This document shows, piece after piece, positions 60,514 to 64,000 of a stretch of DNA of 64,000 nucleotides. Source of the stretch: Gloeophyllum trabeum ATCC 11539 (taxonomy: Eukaryota; Basidiomycota; Agaricomycetes; Gloeophyllales; Gloeophyllaceae); NCBI RefSeq assembly GCF_000344685.1, contig NW_006920411.1, positions 280,614-344,613 on the forward strand, given 5' to 3'. The translations under genes were made by a program, and so were the position numbers. The stretch's first letter is position 1. The number at the start of each line of letters is the position of its first letter. Under the pieces are notes generated by a model that was not told the DNA's origin, did not search any database, and was given only the letters and a program-made list of their open reading frames with translations.

Positions 60514-61232
60514 ACCTCGAGGGAGGGTGAAGGGGGGGCTGTGCTCGGTGTGTCTAGTCTATCGCATATAGTGTTTAATGTCTCTGGCTGTCTGCGCGGC
60601 CCATGAACACGGCTCGCCTCCAGCATCGACCGCACGTTCGCCGCCGCTGCCCATTCACAACGTTAGCCGGGCTTGTCAGCGGCGGGCGCGTTAGCTCCAC
60701 CAATTTCTGCGTGCGCGCGACCTCCCTGGGGCGACGTATACGATGTCCTGCACGGGTATCTTCGCACTGCGCAGTACTTAGACCATCTCCCAGGCTCTGC
60801 TGGACGTATGCCTATATCCACCGCAATGCAGCATTCGCAGCCATGTCGGGGCTGGTGGGCTTCCTGGACCATGTCTGCGGTCGCTGGTGACGCGCCCCCG
60901 ATCCGGTCGCCAACCATCACCAGGACCCTCCACACCACCAGGGATCCGCGCGAAGCGTGCGCCACGCCGCTCAATTAATCTGCTCCAAGGCCGCGAAGGA
61001 GCGATACTTACGAGAATGGGCTATCGACTAACTTGTTACGGGAAGATGCGAGGTCGCCGTCGGTGACGACAGGTGACGGAGGCGTACGTATGTTTTGCTC
61101 GTCAAAGGTGAGGCGGGGTGCGGAGGGGGTATACAAGAGAAGTTGGTGGTCCACTCAGACACTCACTCGCTGGCTTGTCTTCCATCCCAACGAACATCTG
61201 CACGCACAAATTGAGTTCTGTCTTTCATAACC
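60514..61232. other. intergenic, Con-6 promoter
   Basis: Nothing coding was recognised. TATACAAG near 61129-61136 lies about 100 nt before the Con-6 start and may be its TATA element. Confidence 0.4.
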
Positions 61233-61665
61233 ATGTCCAAGGATATCAGCAGCGTAGGTCCACACGCCCACACTCGTGTACCTCGCCCAGACTGACTGAC
61301 TGTATGCGCTCCCCCTAGGTTGCCCGCGGCCACAGTGCGTCCCGCCGTCGCTCACGATTCCGCGCACGCATCATCTGACTGACGCTTGCTGTGACACAGA
61401 GGCGGCCATCAGCAACCCGCACGTCTCGGAAGAGACGAAGGAGCACTCGCGGCAGGTGCTCGAGGAGCTCGCGGAGAGCGGCGAGCTCGACTCTGCGGAG
61501 TCGAAGAACGCCAACGTCGTCCGGGGGCACAAGGTGCGTTTCCCCTTCCTGGCAGGGGACTTGGGCTGACGCTGGACGGACGCACAGGCGAACCTCGCGA
61601 ACCCGCACACGTCTGAGGAGTCGAAAGACCGCTCGGAGAAAGTCCTGGACGAGCTTGACGCGTGA
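61233..61665 (+). CDS. con-6: conidiation-specific protein 6 family (Con-6), two repeats
   Basis: An 82-residue hydrophilic protein in four exons: 61233-61253, 61319-61334, 61400-61533, 61588-61665. Two Con-6 motifs are present: GHKAAISNPHVSEETKEHS and GHKANLANPHTSEESKDRS, each followed by QVLEE/KVLDE. Con-6 proteins accumulate during asexual spore formation or late growth in fungi, probably as small disordered stress or storage proteins. Exon 2 is 16 nt, and each repeat is split at GHK by an intron, consistent with duplication of an exon-intron unit. Confidence 0.93.
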
Positions 61666-61775
61666 TCATGAATATGACTGGATGCTGAATGAATAATGTA
61701 ATGTAATGCGATATGTACGATGCAGGTTATTGGGGTATAATACTTTTTGGCTACACTCACAGTGGGGAGGGCTCG

Positions 61776-62395
61776 TCACTCCTGCAGGACAAAGTACTCC
61801 GTCCCGTAGAGCGCCGTGGTGGCGAGCGCCCCGCCGGTGAGGACGACGGTCATTGGGTGCCTGGGCGCTTTCACGCTCCGTCGTAGGTGGAGGAACAGGT
61901 ACGTCAGGGACCACGCTGCGTCCCGCGCATGCATGCATGGAGTCAGTCGCGAGAGAGGTATGCTATGCATGCCAAACGCACCTGTGGCGATCCCGCTCCC
62001 GTTGCGCGCGTCGCCCTGCGCGAGGACGTACCCCGCGACGGAGAAGACGATGCCGAACCCGAAGCGGTGGAGGAAGGGCGGGATGTGCGCTCTGGGCGGG
62101 TGCAGCGTCGCGGGGATCAGGGCGGAGCCGAGGACTATCGGAGGATGGGTGTTACTGTCAGTGGCGGGATGGTGGGCGGGGGACGTACATAGGGCGCTGA
62201 GACCGCAGGCTGGGAGTCTGAACAAATCAGATCATCTGAGAACATTAGAGCCTTGCACGTATACGACGACACGCACGGCGATTGGGAGTACGGGCGCACT
62301 GCGGAAGCCAGTTGAGACTTGGAGCTCTCCATAGAAGTCGTTGGCGCATTCGTGGCAGGCGTGCTCGGAGGTGTGCCCGACTCGGAGGAGGACAT
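61776..62395 (-). CDS. AIM19: small mitochondrial membrane protein, AIM19-like
   Basis: A 146-residue protein in four exons: 62395-62277, 62217-62189, 62134-61982, 61915-61776. After a Ser/Thr-rich N terminus come several hydrophobic segments (LPACGLSALFLGSALIPATL, FGFGIVFSVAGYVLAQGDA, AWSLTYLFLHL, VVLTGGALATTALYGTEYF). The GYVLAQGDARNGSGIATAWS section resembles fungal Aim19, a mitochondrial membrane protein named from a yeast inheritance screen and of unknown biochemistry. Exon 2 is 29 nt. An in-frame upstream ATG at 62515 is possible but its extension has no family character. Name is moderately secure. Confidence 0.75.
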
Positions 62396-62972
62396 GGTCG
62401 ACCACCGCGGGGACGCGCCTGTGGCTCCGAACCCGCCCTGCCGGAAACTTCCGTCTCCCGCGTGCCACACACGAGCCAAACCGTCCGAACCGAACCATCC
62501 GAAGGCTCCTGGCATATGTATGTATGTGTACTAGTATGTCCCGCTCTGCGCGGTACTGTATGTCACCGCACCGTGCTGCGCATGGCGAGACTGGAACACT
62601 GCGACAGCTAATTCTTCAAGCTGCGTGCTACAGCTACCTCGCCAGCTGGTTCTTATCGGTATTATGTAGCGCTGCGCGTTTCGTGCTCTGCGATACGCTG
62701 GGAAACAGTAAGTCTAAGCCGCGCTGACCAAAGCGTGTTCTTGCGCGTCGATGGCCCCGAGGTAACATTATTTTCGCTGACTGGCCCTGGGGGTATCCGT
62801 GGATTTGAGGTTTGGGTCCACGCGGAGCGGGCATGCGCCGGGTTTGCGCAAATCCAGGTATTGAAATGTCCGGCGGTTTGAAGAGGACGGTATGGCAATC
62901 AGACTGAGCATTGGCAGAACAGAACTCGAGCTTGAACGTACAAACGACGATACTCGACACGCGCGCGTCACC
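62396..62972. other. intergenic
   Basis: No gene is supported. A TTTGCGCAAA palindrome-like sequence lies near 62843. The N-terminal exon expected for the aldo-keto reductase downstream was looked for here and not found. Confidence 0.4.
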
Positions 62973-64000
62973 GCCCTCAAGGACGTCGCCGCCATCCTCG
63001 ACGTCTTCCAGGCGCACGGGCACCACCAGGTATTTCGTCCTCGACGCGTGTCGTGCAGCCAAGCAAATACTGACGCGCGGGCACAGGTCGACACCGCGCG
63101 GGTGTACGCGCGAGGAGTACCGGGGCAAGCTCGACGCGGGCTCGCGGTGGACACGAAGCTCGATCCCACCGTCGTGCGTGCTCCGCGCTTCGCCGCGTGC
63201 CCCCAGGTGGGCCTGCTCGTCGTGTGGTTGTATTTTCTCACCAGAAATACGGTCAGCCCCCCCGGCATCCCTGCGATCTCCCACTCTCCGGAGGTACGCC
63301 ACGCCCATCGCATTTTTGTGGTCCACAATACTAGTACTGATGACCCCGCCCCCCCCCCTACCTGCAGGACCTCCGAAAGCACCTTCAGGACTCCCTGATG
63401 GCGCTAAAGACCAAGTCAGCCTTTTCGTTCCCTCTACCCCCTCGCCCCACTCACACCCCATCTCACACCCCGCCCTTAGCAAAATCAATCTATTCTATCT
63501 CCACGGCCCCGACCGGCGGACGCCGTACGAGGTCACCCTCAAGGCCGTCGACGAGCTGTACAAGGAGGGGCTCTTCGCGCAGTTCGGCATCAGCAACTAC
63601 ATGTCGTGCGTATAGACCCTTCTCCTGAGGGCATCGGCGATGATTTGTTTATGGGATCAGGTGGGAGGTTCGCCGACGGAGATAACGCGCGCTTGGAAGG
63701 GCTGTCGAGCCGGAGCTGTTCCCGTGCCCGCGGGAGTACGGGATCAGCTTTTACGAGTTCAACCCCCGCAGGTGCTCTCCGAGTCCATGGCGGATGTCCT
63801 GCTCACGCGCAGTGGCGGGTGGATTCTTCACTGGGAGGTACACCCGCGACCAGCAGGACGGCCAGCGCAGCGCGCGGTTCGACCCGAGCAGCATGCAGGG
63901 CAGGGTAATGCACCTCTACATTGATACCCTGTTGGCCCCCCTTATTCGAATCTCCTCTCCCCTTCCCGCAGGCATACCGCCACAGGTAGGCCTTACCCTC
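62973..64000 (+). pseudogene. decayed AKR7-type aldo-keto reductase, runs off the window
   Basis: Blocks of an aflatoxin-aldehyde-reductase-type aldo-keto reductase appear in order: ALKDVAAILDVFQAHGHHQ (62973-63029), VDTARVY (63087-63107), EEYRGKLDAG in a different frame, RGLAVDTKLDPT back in the first (to 63170), EDLRKHLQDSLMALKT (63365-63412), then KINLFYLHGPDR to QFGISNYMS (63480-63605). After SWEV an in-frame stop occurs at 63683, and the usual segment up to the next block is missing. AVEPELFPC to GISFYEFNP resumes at 63701. FFTGRYTRDQQDGQRSARFD follows after a one-base shift near 63815. The N-terminal TMTFG block is absent. Such enzymes reduce aldehydes with NADPH. The multiple breaks argue for a pseudogene; the end lies outside the window. 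Confidence 0.75.

Overview
This window is nuclear DNA of a filamentous basidiomycete, most likely an Agaricomycete (a polypore-like white-rot fungus is my guess). The evidence is dense splicing with introns mostly 50-65 nt long, a histidine-acid phytase of the Peniophora type, an F-box protein with the zinc-ribbon tail typical of mushrooms, a basidiomycete-type Zn2Cys6 regulator, a WW-domain membrane protein, and a myosin-motor class V chitin synthase. I rebuilt 21 protein-coding genes exon by exon. In every one the exon phases add up to an open frame from start to stop. There are also two tRNA-Glu genes, one decayed gene running off the right edge, and several repeats.

Layout. 0.4-13 kb: minus-strand genes for a membrane-anchored phytase, a cytochrome P450, a conserved cysteine-containing protein and an F-box protein, with a 3.1-kb gene-poor stretch holding a worn tandem duplication. 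14-26 kb: plus-strand COPI coat subunit beta' (SEC27), a 1,999-residue myosin-chitin synthase and a small single-span membrane protein. 26-31 kb: minus-strand CoA-type Nudix hydrolase and a WW-domain multi-span membrane protein. 33.7-45.5 kb: plus-strand GT2 polysaccharide synthase, Zn2Cys6 factor and secreted GH3 beta-glucosidase. 47-54 kb: a small hypothetical gene, a tandem dual-specificity phosphatase, a gene-poor block with a 62-bp repeat, and an orphan gene. 55-64 kb: compact housekeeping and small genes (TMA22, two tRNA-Glu copies in opposite orientation around a GC-rich mitochondrial-type gene, a cupin, mitochondrial L13, Con-6, an AIM19-like protein), then a broken AKR7-type aldo-keto reductase.

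How they fit together. Secretion and wall building are a recurrent theme: COPI coat, chitin synthase, GT2 synthase, secreted beta-glucosidase and phytase. There is no evidence of one operon-like system; this is ordinary fungal gene order. The most unusual items are the mitochondrial-type protein with four presequence-like motifs lying between inverted identical tRNA genes, very small internal exons (9-28 nt) that in two enzymes encode or abut catalytic motifs, several GC-AG introns, a phosphatase whose second domain has lost its cysteine, and the decaying AKR gene. All family assignments come from reading motifs by eye; no database search was run.
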